In this document: positions 1 through 10,972 of the stretch, piece after piece
How positions within the stretch are numbered: position 1 is the stretch's first letter
Layout of the letters: each line of letters begins with the position of its first letter
From: Seriola aureovittata
Lineage: Eukaryota; Chordata; Actinopteri; Carangiformes; Carangidae
Direction: 5' to 3'
DNA: 64,000 bases
Assembly (NCBI RefSeq): GCF_021018895.1
Contig: NC_079375.1
Coordinates: forward strand, 17,233,992-17,297,991
The notes under the pieces: model-generated
What the model saw: only the letters and a program-made list of their open reading frames with translations
The model's database searches: none
Told to the model about the DNA's origin: nothing
Translations under genes and position numbers: made by a program

Positions 1-560
1 AACTGAATCTGATCAATAACTTGCTTGTAGCTTTCAGAATTTTTACAAACTTTTATATATTTGAGGCAGCTGTAATTGGAAAAAGATGATCGCCAAGACT
101 CCACACATATATTTGTTTTTTTTCATTCTATTCTATTATTCTTTTTTATTCTTTTCTATTTTTTTTTAATATCCTTATAATTAAAAAGTTTTGTAGAATT
201 TTGGAAGTACTTTCAAAAATGGATGGAAATGTTGACCTTCCCTTTCTATCCCTGATGACCTTTTTCATGATTGACTCTTGGCAGGGATTTTATCTTTCAG
301 AATAATTTTAATTTTGTTAAATTTCATCTTTTATTTCATCTGTTAAATTTTTTATTAAAACATATTCAATTATATTTTAATCCAACTCACACCATTACCA
401 ATTACCACACTCATTACTTTTTTCGTTTTTGAATTATTATTATCATTATCATTATAATTATTATTATTAGTCCTCCTTTACATGCTCAAAATGCAGTTAT
501 GTCCTTCTCTCCTGTTTCTCCATCTTCTAATCTCTGCTCTCAGTCTCTTCGTTTTTTCCG
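1..560. other. AT-rich non-coding DNA
   Basis: This stretch is AT-rich and low in complexity, with T-runs near 115-175 and ATT/ATC-rich sequence near 420-470. I see no reading frame with protein-like composition and no recognisable element. It borders the GC-richer, purine-rich stretch that may hold the first exon of the downstream gene. Confidence 0.6.
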
Positions 561-1243
561 TGCCTGGATGTTTAGAGACACTCCCTAAACCGCACGCCCG
601 GCGGCTCACTGAATTGTAAGTCCAAACAGCCGGAGCAGCAGCAGATAGACAGTGACTGAGAAAAGGGAGGGAGGGAGGGGAAGTAGTGAGAGATAAAGAG
701 AGAGGGAGAGAGTGAGAGAGTGAAAAGCATCCTAAGCGCGAGAGAGGCGATCATACTGAAGGAGGCAGCTACAGCAACAGCAACGCTCCTTCCCCATCAT
801 CCTCCCTCTCCTCTATCATAATCCCACGTCCACGCCGCGGGGGAGATGGAGGGCACCCCGACCCATTGAGGAGCACTGTCTGAAAGAGAGGAACATCTCA
901 AATCAACCCCCCCTCCCGTGACTGCCTGGATCATTTTTTTTGGGGGGGGTGCACCGTAACCAACAAGGAGTGAAAGGAGGTGTGTACACACGAGCCTGCC
1001 GGAGGGAGGTGGGAAGGAGGGAGAAGGAGAGAGAAAGAGGGGGACGAGTGGCAGGGTTGGTACAGCTGCCGATGCCAGAGTCTGACAGTGAGACAGACTG
1101 AGAGAGGGGGGACCTGAGGAGTGGAGCCGCTGGCACGTGTGGAGCGGAACTTGTGGAGCCAAGAGGAGGAGAGGAAAATAGATTCAACATTCGCGCACAG
1201 CTGGACAGATGAGGAGGCATCAAGGACCACGCTTCAGTCCTGG
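560..1243 (+). promoter_or_regulatory. Putative promoter and non-coding first exon (lingo3 candidate)
   Basis: Base composition changes sharply here from AT-rich to GC- and purine-rich, with several CpGs near 590-605, 735-750 and 830-840. A long almost pure purine tract runs from about 655 to 730. A good splice donor (GTATGT) starts at 1244. Downstream on the same strand, the first coding exon of lingo3 is preceded by a strong splice acceptor ending at 30008, so a spliced 5' non-coding exon must exist somewhere upstream. LINGO genes generally have non-coding 5' exons separated from the coding part by large introns. Assigning this stretch to lingo3 is inference: other unseen exons could serve, or it could belong to another transcript. 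No TATA box was recognised. Confidence 0.35.
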
Positions 1244-1451
1244 GTATGTCCACGTATACTACACACACACATAGAGACATGTACATTTTGTCCTCAGCGG
1301 TTGCCGTGTTTTTACCAATAGAGCACAGACACACTTGAGACGCAACAGTGCGTGTTTGCAGACCTTCAGTGTTGACGACTACGCACCCTGACAAGTCTCC
1401 CTACTTGCCCTCAGATACTTGCAGCAAAGGAAGGAGGACGAAGAGGAGAGA

Positions 1452-1453
<2 letters not shown>

Positions 1454-1528
<75 letters not shown>

Positions 1529-1538
1529 CGCGCGCGCC
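1454..1538. repeat. (GT)n microsatellite with CG-rich tail
   Basis: About 35 uninterrupted GT units to 1524 are followed by an alternating GC/CGTG stretch to 1538. The alternating purine-pyrimidine end is Z-DNA prone. Confidence 0.95.
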
Positions 1539-4075
1539 TGGTCACGCTTTCTTACCATCTACATTTTGTTATAACATTACTGTGGACCACTAGAGACATT
1601 TCATAATGGGTTTCGTAAGCTGTCAGAGAGATGATGCAAGTAAATACATGTCATCGGACAAATTAAACAATCACATCACACTCGTTTCAACACATAGCAC
1701 TGCTCATCACATTAACTTTTCCAGTTATTTGTCCTGCACACTGCGTTCAGTCATAATCTGTGCACGATAAAGAAAAATGTGATAGGCTGACTTGTGTGAA
1801 AAAAAGCTGAAGCCCAGACTTGTTTTTGAGCTCTGGTGTGAGACATGTTTAGCTCTGCTTACCCTGCTACACAGCAGGATGCCATGTGTGGTAACATGAC
1901 ATGAGGGGCCATGTGTTGTGTCACGTTGTGGCAGAGTGCATATGGCTCATGGCAGCAGGTTTGCATGAGGTGCATCAGCCAGCCGCCCCTCTTTCTCTAT
2001 CTAAACCCCCACCCCAACAACCACCCCTGTTCCTCTTCCTCTTTTTTTCCACCATCTTCCTTCTTTCTCCGTTTCCAATTATAGGCTGTCACCTCTCTCC
2101 CTTTCCTTCCTGATCCTATCTCCTGGTTCATTCTCTTGCTAGGCAATTACCTTTACCTGGCTCTGCCCCTCCGGACAGCATGGCTGGCTAGTTTCCTGTC
2201 TGCCTGTTCAACAATCAAAGTGAAGGATGTGTGGTGATTTCATGGCCATTTTCTTATGGATGCCCAAACCTGAGCGAAGAAGTGTGACCTCAGCGAAGCC
2301 TGAACGCAGCAGCGACTTCATGTTATTGCTGCTCCACTCAGATCCAGAAAAGATATGCAAATATGAAATAGCTGTGAGAGCTTTTCAGTGTACAGAGGAA
2401 TTATGCCTCTAATCATGCAATCAGCTCATTATTTCCTGGTCCTCATTAACTTGTTTGGGTTCCTAACTTTATCGCTGTTCGCAGTCTCGTCTTCCTGAAA
2501 ACAAAACAAAACAAGAAAAAAAAAAAAAACCCAGACAGAGCTGGCGGGCAGATTGCTCCCAGCATATGGGCGGACTTGCTGTTGGCGTCTGAGAGTGGAG
2601 AGACTTGCCAGAGAGCTGAAACCCCCTGAATCACAACCTCGCTTTCCCGCTGACTTCTTGTACTCCCTTTTGTCTTTCTACCTTTCTCTTCCTCTTTTTC
2701 TACTTTCCTGACACCTCTGTGGTAATAATCCCACCTTTTAACATCTTTCCTACAACAGTACTACACACACATTTACATAAAACAGGCACACACACACACA
2801 CCCGGCACCAGTCCAGTATAACCTTTTTAGCTCAGCAGTGTGACTACATGAAGCTACATGAAGTGTAGCATCACTGTCCTTTCTGCTGCCAAGGCTGTAA
2901 AACAGTGTGAAAAGACACAGATGGAGCCTGAGATTGGAAATAAGACATAGAGTGATCACTGAGGAGGAAGAGGAGGATAAGAGGAAGGGGGGCATAATGA
3001 GCAGAAAGAGGAACATGGGAATAGTGAATTACACAAAAGAGGATTGAGGTAAATCTGAGGAGCCAAAGGTTTAGACGGGACAGATCGGAGGGTGACAGAA
3101 AAATGTGGCTGAAAATGTTTTGGCCTCGGAGCTGACAGGTGCTGATTGCTGATGTCATTTTCCAGTGAGTGGACACCGCGGCAAAGTGATAGTTTCCAGC
3201 CGCCCCCTGGGGACAGAAGGTGACGAAAGAGACAGAGAGAGAGGCAGATACAAAGAGAGGCCACTGGAAACAGATGGATTCATTTATTTATAAAAACGTT
3301 CTGCTGCATCTTAATGGAAAACGCAGATTTTCCTGGGTCTCAGTTAGGATGACATTGAGTTGTTAGACAATCACACAGGTTGCAAACGATATGGGCCACA
3401 TTATGAGCCACTTTTATTTGGAGGTAAAGGCAAAACCATGTGCAGCCAAAAGGTTGAATTTCACATTATATGAGAAAACTATGAGCGTCCACTAAACTAC
3501 GCCAAGCATGGTTCAGTCAGGACTCTCATGTTAACATTCTTACTGTTTATTGAACCAAACAGAAGTGTGGCGCATTGGCAGTCGGCTCCGTAGCAGATCT
3601 GAACGAGCTTGACACCCACAGCCAACGGTTTTGGTTCAGTTTCACCACTCATATCAACCTTGCTCTCAGCCAAGTTGTGGATGTTTAGTTTGGGTAATAA
3701 TTTTACCATTCACCATTTGCTTTCTCTTCTCTGTAACCCGGGAGTTTAAAAGCTAAATAACCTGGGACTCGAGCACAAAACTTTTCACACCGGTTGTTTT
3801 GTTAGATGATAATCTCGCCTGTCACACTTTTTTTTGCAATGTCACAGGGTTGCCAGATTGCTGCTACAAACTTGCAGAGTACAGTGTTATCGTAACTGAT
3901 AGGAATGATGGGCAAAGCTATGAAATAGGACACAGATTGTATTAAAGTTGCTATAACACAGACGGTTTAGGTTCAGGTGTGAAAGGAGGAAAGGAGCTAT
4001 GCTGAGCTGCGCACATGAGAGGCTTTGATTGGGAAGGTGACTGACGGTATGTAAGCGTGTTGAAGGACCTTTGAT

Positions 4076-4179
<104 letters not shown>

Positions 4180-4319
4180 ATGATGGTTGACCTTGAGAAA
4201 TGCACCAAGGATCTTAAGGATGTCCTGTGTGGAGAATTGCTGCTATTAGATTGCCAGATGGTGATTGAGGTGCATGCACGGACAAGGGCAAAGACACACT
4301 TCTACAAAGCCCCCAGCTC

Positions 4320-4321
<2 letters not shown>

Positions 4322-4371
<50 letters not shown>

Positions 4372-4396
4372 CACACACACACACACACACACACAC
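4322..4396. repeat. (CA)n microsatellite, about 37 units
   Basis: A CA repeat with one interruption near 4369-4371. It is complementary to the TG repeat at 4079-4177. Confidence 0.97.
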
Positions 4397-5689
4397 CAGT
4401 CTTTATTAGTAAGTGTAGAATTACAGCACAGAGCCTTGAGGTTGCATCAGAGGTCGTTCACAAAACTGAATTTAATGGTCTTGCTTCCAGTATCATTCAG
4501 CACAACAGCGTGAGTGAGTGTGTAATATTACCACTGAGTGTGCGAACGTGTGTGTCCACAGAGGTTATTAGGCTTTTGGAGTGCTGGCCGCTGGAGTTGT
4601 CGCACATTTTCGTGTAAAATACAGGGTATGATCCCAGTCAATAATGAACAAGTGCGCTTCAATCTCAGGGCAAATAACCTGCAGGTGGAAACTACGACTC
4701 CTCTGCAGCTTCAGCCTCCTTCACCGCTGTGTTGCGACCCCCTGACCTTCTTCCACCACCACCTCCTCTTCCTCTCGCTATTCCTCTTTCTCATACTTCC
4801 TCCCTCACAGTAAATTATTCTCTCTCACACTTTTGCTGTTTTCCTCATTCTGCCCTTTCACTTTCCATTTTGCTTACTTTAATTTACTTTCCCGGCTGCA
4901 TTTTCTCAGACGTGACCCCAGGCCTTCAGATTCTGTTGTTCATTCTTCCGCTCACAGACCTGCTTGCTGTCTGTCTCTCTCTCTCGCTCTCTCTCTCTCT
5001 TCCGCTCCCCCTCTCCGATTCTCTCTCAGCTGCATGGGTCTGATAGGAAAGTTTTAAGGTCACCTGGTATCTCTCGCCTAACACTCATAATGAATTAGCA
5101 TTTAGCTTTGCTTCATTATTCAGTCTGATTCAACCATCCCTGGGGTCATTCCCAATCTGTGTAAAATAAACTCTCAAATTGAATTTAGTGATGATTGAAT
5201 CTTGCCTTGAAATGACAAAAATCTTACCCTCTGAGTGATACAAAGTCCTTGAGGGTTTGTCCATCCCATTTTCCTGTGATCATTCAGCCTGGTACAGCTT
5301 CATTTAAAAGTCAGATAAAGGGTCTCATTTCATTGGCTTTGGGAAGGGTTTTCACCTTCAAGACCAATATAAATGTATTTTTAAAGAAACGTAATTTGAT
5401 TGCCTGCAGTTCCTTTACGGCTTCGCCTCATTCAGAAGAAAGCTTCTTAGTTCTTTGACACCTCACTCAATGCCTTCCTAATACAGTTTCCTGCTCCATG
5501 GCAGGAAGCAGAGAAATACACAGTTTGAGACGAACAGCCTTTTACCACAACATTATGTAACTGCAATTAATATTACACCCTGCCAACAACCATTTTTATG
5601 AGAATGCTTTTTACAAAGCAGAGGAAAAGGAGGAAAGAAAATACACTGCCATAGTGTTGTCCATGAAAAATACACAGGTTGGTTCTTAC

Positions 5690-6123
5690 AATGGACACAC
5701 AGTGTACTTTTTTATGCTGCAGTCTCCTGGGGCGGCAGCATGTCAGACATGAACACAAGGAGACTGGACACGCTGGTCAAAAAGGCTGGGTCTGTGCTTG
5801 GCAGGAGTCTGGACTCACTCAGGACTGTTGTGGAGAGATGCAACGCAATGCATGCAATGTAAGATGGAGGCCATCTTGGACAGTACCAACCATCCTCTCC
5901 ACAACATTCTGGCAGGACAGAGAAGCAGCTGCAGCAAACGTCTCATCTCACTGCGCTGCAGAACAGAGAGGTTCAGGAGATCCTCTGTTCCCACTGCCAT
6001 CAGACATCAGATTAATTATTATTGTTTATTTATTATTAGCTAATTATTATTGAGCTAATGGACACATGAATTTCCCTCAGGGATAAATAAAAGTATCGAT
6101 CTATCTATCTATCTATTTATCTT
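5690..6123 (+). mobile_element. 5'-truncated LINE (L2/CR1-like), 3' end
   Basis: Translation gives the extreme C-terminal part of a non-LTR reverse transcriptase. One frame begins Y-A-A-V-S-W-G-G-S and continues through a conserved K-K-A-G-S-V-L-G block (about 5710-5850). The reading then shifts to another frame with L-D-S-T-N-H-P-L-H and R-F-R-R-S-S-V-P-T-A-I-R (about 5865-6010). These are the usual last blocks of L2/Rex/CR1-type elements in fish. The following AT-rich 3' UTR ends with TTTCCCTCAGGGATAAATAA and a short (TATC)n tail (about 6095-6122), typical of the 3' end of such elements. A frameshift and an in-frame stop show that the copy is dead. The 5' truncation is typical of incomplete reverse transcription. 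Confidence 0.8.
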
Positions 6124-7845
6124 AAAGCAGGAAATTCATTGACCTTCAAGCTAAACTTGAACTTGAAGCTTGACCACACACTGCTATGTTGTGGCAAGCC
6201 AGGATTCTCTGTTCAGTCAGTAAATGTAATTTCACCGGTATTCAAGCAGCAGCTGATGGTTCAAAAAGAAATCGACCCTCTACTATTTACAATCTTAACA
6301 AGAATCTGTAGAATCCTGCTGCTTTTGGATCAATCACACAGCCAGACCTCTGTCTTCTCTCGCATCAGACTAGTCACTGGTATTTTGACAACTCGGTTTA
6401 TATCTACATCCTTTTCTGACTAACTTCTGATTCAGAGTTTCTCCAGATCCCTGTAAGCTTAGTGAGTCATGGCTCTGGTTAATATTAACATTAACCTTTG
6501 TTGAGTCTTTTGGGATTTTCCTTGCCTGGTCCCAGACCAGCTGCTGTTGTGCTCGTTTGACGACTGTTTCCACCGAATTGAGGAACAATCAACCAATCAG
6601 AGCTTTGTAGACATGCGGCTGACAAAGGCAATGAAGGTGTTTTAAATTGATTTCCAGAATCAAATCTTAAATTGAACATATTTTGTTTGATCAACGTGGT
6701 AAAAGTTAACTGTTCCTAAAAGATGTGACCATGACTTCAGTGTCAATTGAAAATAATGTCAGGTCGGACCTATTATTTGCTACTGATTGGTTAAGACAAA
6801 ACAAAACAAAATAACCCCCCATCCCAACAAGAAATTGCTAACAAATGCAAACACACTGTCCTGGGTGAATGAAATGAAACAAATCTAAATATTGTGCTAT
6901 TATTTTACTGCCTTGCCTCAGAAACCGTTTGTACACTTTTCAAAGTGGTCCACAGCGAGGAACGTTGAAAGAAAGATTTCTGTGAGCATGAACATTCATT
7001 CTTGACCTTGGGAATAGTATGTGAGACAGAGAATCTAAACTCCAAACTTTTTTCTGAGCTTTCAATCGCATTTGGCGATGACTTTGGCCCCTTTGGTCTG
7101 GAGGTCATGGATATTGACTGGTGTGGTTGAAGGCTGTAGAAAAAAGCTACAAAGTGGACCTTGAATTGGAGTTATTTTGTCACAACAAGTTTCTGTCTAT
7201 AACTTGAAACGTTTTACTTCCTACCTGAAAATGTGACCTGAAGCGAAAGCTTATTAGAGTTTAAGGAAAAATCCATTGAGTTTTAACATTATATGCAATT
7301 ATTCTTAATATTATCTGTAATTTTGGATGTTGGCACAGTATGCCGGATGTAAAATTTCAATAGAAAAGGGGAGAGTGTGTTAACGATCTCTTCCTCTCTT
7401 CACTTTGTTGCAATAAGAACAGTCGGGTCTACTGTGTGTGTGTGTGTGTGTCTGTGTGTGTCTGTTTGTGTGTGGCAGACCTCTCATTACCTGCCCTGCT
7501 TGAATTAAGGACTCATGTTTCTAAGACTTCATTAAATGTTGATGTGGGTCATGAAGTTTGCGGCTCCATTCACCTGTACTTCCTGTCCCTCCGCAGATGT
7601 TAATGCAGGTCAATGAGATTACCCTTTGTGTGTGTGTGTGTTTGTGTGAGTGAAAGTGCACACGTATCTTATACTGTTAATTTGTTAATTGAATGTCAAT
7701 GCAGGTTAAATAGTATCACCTTACGTTTTAATAATGCAACTCAATTAATGACCACACACAGTTGCAGGAGCTCCACTTTCTTCACTTTCCTCTTCTCTCT
7801 TTCTCTTTTGTTTCCCCTTCTGTGTGAGGGTGTGCGTGTGGGAAT

Positions 7846-7847
<2 letters not shown>

Positions 7848-7908
<61 letters not shown>
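7848..7908. repeat. (GT)n microsatellite
   Basis: About 30 GT units that form the left boundary of the 527-bp tandem duplication. Confidence 0.97.
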
Positions 7909-7909
<1 letters not shown>

Positions 7910-8345
7910 CAGAAACAGAGTGAAATTTAGAAATTTAGATGTCCAGTTTTAGCTATATGAGTGACAGCCCTAGTAGCCTAGTATTCATGTAAATGTGTGT
8001 GTGGTTGTGGTTGTGTGGACAAATTTTGTTTTGAAACCATTGTCATTTTGGTCGGTCCTCACAACTTAAAGGGTTGTTCAATGGTTAAGACTTGTGTTTT
8101 AGGGTAAGGGTCGGGGTTAGACATATATTTGTGATGTGAAGGTTAGGGTAAGGGGCCAGGGAATGCATTATGTTAATGAGTGTCCTCACAACTAATGTAA
8201 GACAAGTGTAAGACAAGTGTGTGTGCGCGTATGTGTATTACTATCTAATGCCATCTGTAGAGCAGACCTTCGGGGCAGGGGGGACGTTATTCATTAACTC
8301 TAACCGCATGCCTTCTAGGCAAGAGCACAATCGAAGTGTCTCTGT

Positions 8346-8347
<2 letters not shown>

Positions 8348-8435
<88 letters not shown>
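8348..8435. repeat. (GT)n microsatellite with one interruption
   Basis: The GT repeat between the two duplication units, with a single TT interruption near 8383. Confidence 0.95.
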
Positions 8436-8436
<1 letters not shown>

Positions 8437-8872
8437 CAGAAACAGAGTGAAATTTAGAAATTTAGATGTCCAGTTTTAGCTATATGAGTGACAGCCCTAG
8501 TAGCCTAGTATTCATGTAAATGTGTGTGTGGTTGTGGTTGTGTGGACAAATTTTGTTTTGAAACCATTGTCATTTTGGTCGGTCCTCACAACTTAAAGGG
8601 TTGTTCAATGGTTAAGACTTGTGTTTTAGGGTAAGGGTCGGGGTTAGACATATATTTGTGATGTGAAGGTTAGGGTAAGGGGCCAGGGAATGCATTATGT
8701 TAATGAGTGTCCTCACAACTAATGTAAGACAAGTGTAAGACAAGTGTGTGTGCGCGTATGTGTATTACTATCTAATGCCATCTGTAGAGCAGACCTTCGG
8801 GGCAGGGGGGACGTTATTCATTAACTCTAACCGCATGCCTTCTAGGCAAGAGCACAATCGAAGTGTCTCTGT

Positions 8873-8873
<1 letters not shown>

Positions 8874-8923
<50 letters not shown>
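8874..8923. repeat. (GT)n microsatellite
   Basis: The GT repeat closing the second copy of the 527-bp unit. Confidence 0.95.
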
Positions 8924-8924
<1 letters not shown>

Positions 8925-9546
8925 AGCATGCTCCTAATACACATAAGGTCGATCAGTCTCACTTGTTCACCTCACTTTTCTCCTCTGCTCTCTCCTCCCC
9001 TTCTCCTTGTCGCTCTCTTTCACTCTTTCATCTGTGATTCTTAATAGATGAACGGCGTTCTGATCTGTGAGGACTCTGTTAATGAATGCTGTATTGCTAT
9101 TGGTTTCTCCTCTGATCCCTCAGTTTGTTCTGGCACAATACAAACCACGTTTTCCTGCGAGGTTGAGAGGAGGGCTTGGCTGATAGCCATGATGGAGTGT
9201 TGTACCCCAGTCTTGCAAATTGGATTTTAATGATTCAAGTATCATTTCTTGAACACTGCTCACTGCTCCCTGCAGAAATTAAAACGTGATGCCCTATATG
9301 AAAGACTGAGAGAGAAAGGGTCAGGGAAGAAATGTTTTGGTGTTTGAGCTGGGATGTCATTTTACATCAGTGGGAAAATATATGTTCATTTTGCATTAAA
9401 GTTGAACTGAAATTAAAATGAAGAAATCAATAAATCAATCAAAACAAGAAATTTTAGTTTTAGTCTAACTCCTGAGTGGGTTTTTTTCAGACAGACAAGT
9501 ACTTTGAATGATTCAATAGTTGTGTAGGTGAGCATCAAAAGCCGTT

Positions 9547-10440
9547 AATAGTGATGTGCAATATCACTGATTTCCTTTCCAATAAACCCAGGCTGGTTTC
9601 GCCAATATCAATATGATACTAATACTTTGTAGAAAATGCACTAAGATGAGAGTCGACAGGTTACGTAGGCGTGCTGTAGTAAGGTGGGGTTTGTTGCCTG
9701 AAGAGTAAATCATTTAAAATGAATACAAAATATAGAGTATTGGAAATAAAACAGCATCCTGGGTTTTGAAGATTATGATACAACTACAAATGTTTTATTG
9801 AATTGATGTGACACTGACACAAATTTTACTCAAAACAACAGCTGCAGCTCTGATCTTTATATAGCTGTTTAATTTAGCATTGATTTATCCATTTCATTAC
9901 TTACTTAATCATCATATTTATTTAATTAGTGGGCATATTTATTTCTATGAGTCAGAATGAAATATAAGTCTGTGGTTTTAAGAATGCAGGGAACTCCAGT
10001 TGTTTGAACAGCAACACACGAACTGAAGCCCAGACAGATGTGAGTCACTTTCCCACGGTCAGTGACAGTGATAAACGTCGCCTATAGCGACACGCTCTCT
10101 TTCTCTGTACCTAGACAACGCCTGCCACAGCAAAAGGAGTGAAGTCTGTAGCGGCATCTCTCCTCTTCTTCAGACCACTGCTGCATAACCTCATCATACT
10201 CTGTACTGTGATTAAATCTCGTGCAATGCTTAACAAGATTTGTGGTGTCGTCGCCGTACTTCACAGTCCTCCCACACACATCACATACAGCGTCGTCGCT
10301 GTTCTGAGAACTGAAAAAGTTCCACACAAGATTACATTTACGGTCAGCAATCATCAGTGTCAACACAACTTACCAGCCGCAACTTAACGAGCGAAACTCA
10401 AACTTCACATTACGACGGATTCGATTAAATGTTGAAAACA
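9547..10440 (-). mobile_element. Degenerate hAT-like DNA transposon remnant
   Basis: The left part begins with a TAGTGATGTGCAATATCACT-type segment (about 9549-9568) resembling the ends of many fish hAT elements. The right part (10082-10366, - strand) encodes a BED-type zinc-finger fragment, described separately. The piece between is AT-rich and non-coding. I cannot find a matching inverted terminus at the right side, so the element is truncated or internally deleted. The limits are approximate. Family placement rests on the BED domain and the terminal-like sequence, not on a database search. Confidence 0.55.
10082..10366 (-). pseudogene. BED-type zinc finger fragment of a hAT/ZBED-like transposase
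   Basis: The translated frame contains V-W-N-F-F, then C-D-V-C-G-R-T-V-K-Y-G, D-D-T-T-N-L-V-K-H and a second H six residues further on. This is the C-x2-C ... H-x5-H pattern of a BED DNA-binding finger with its leading aromatic residues. BED fingers form the N-terminus of hAT transposases and of ZBED genes derived from them. The frame stops soon after an acidic segment (QQWSEEEERC), and no catalytic domain follows in the window. A splice-donor-like GTAAGT lies just upstream of the open frame. It is best read as a dead transposon fragment, not a host gene; a domesticated ZBED exon is an unlikely alternative. Confidence 0.55.
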
Positions 10441-10937
10441 ATGTTCAGCATTTATGGGACAGACGCTTTTCTAATGCTATGTAACCACCACATGGGCCTG
10501 TTGGAAAAAAAGGGAAGACAGTGTATTGTCAACATTTGTAGGTTACAAGTCTATGACATGTTTCAGTGCACCAGGGAAGTTGACAGTGCGTTGCCTAGCA
10601 ACACTTGCTCTCAAATGTCAGTCAACCTCTTCCATGGGAAAAAGCCCATCCAGAAGCTTGGATGCTGTCTCCACAGATATGTCAAATGTAGGTTTTATCT
10701 TCTCATGAACTATGAGTTGCAGTATCATCATAGTTTGTATTTCCTTACAAAAAGTGGAGAGAAATCAAATTTCAGTCGGACCTTAACAGATGGAAGGATG
10801 TTAGGATGTCTATAATCTTTATCTGGTTGTGCATTTTTTTTCATGTTAAACAGCCTCCATGTTGCTGTGGGAATATTGTTTGGGTGAATGTAGATGGACA
10901 GATTTTCTGTAATGTCCTTCAGCACTGACCCCCTATT

Positions 10938-10940
<3 letters not shown>

Positions 10941-10969
<29 letters not shown>
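10941..10969. repeat. (CA)n microsatellite
   Basis: About 14 CA units. Confidence 0.9.

Positions 10970-10972
<3 letters not shown>

Larger units (their letters stand above)
7908..8961. repeat. 527-bp tandem duplication bounded by GT repeats
   Basis: The sequence beginning GACAGAAACAGAGTGAAATT at 7908 recurs at 8435, an offset of exactly 527 bp. Later landmarks keep the same offset: TCTGTCAGTG at 8341 and 8868, and the ATGTGTATTACTATC segment near 8230 and 8757. As far as I can read, the unique part (about 430 bp) is identical in both copies and only the GT tracts differ in length. Each unit includes G-rich TTAGGG-like words and a TGAGTGTCCTCACAAC segment common in fish repetitive DNA. Copy 1 is 7908-8434. 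Copy 2 is 8435 to about 8923, with unique sequence resuming after the GT tract. Unequal exchange between GT tracts is the simple explanation; an assembly artefact is possible. Confidence 0.93.

Noticed and set aside
797..1394. Several overlapping - strand frames rich in Ser, Pro and Leu
   Set aside because: They are antisense translations of a purine-rich tract and have no domain. The + strand context fits a non-coding exon better.
7908..8923. CRISPR-like or satellite array
   Set aside because: There are only two copies of a 527-bp unit, with no short repeat-spacer pattern, in a eukaryotic genome.
8221..9044. Two identical open frames starting MCAYVYYYL
   Set aside because: They lie in the two copies of the 527-bp tandem duplication and run into GT repeats. 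The repetition comes from the duplication, not from a gene family.
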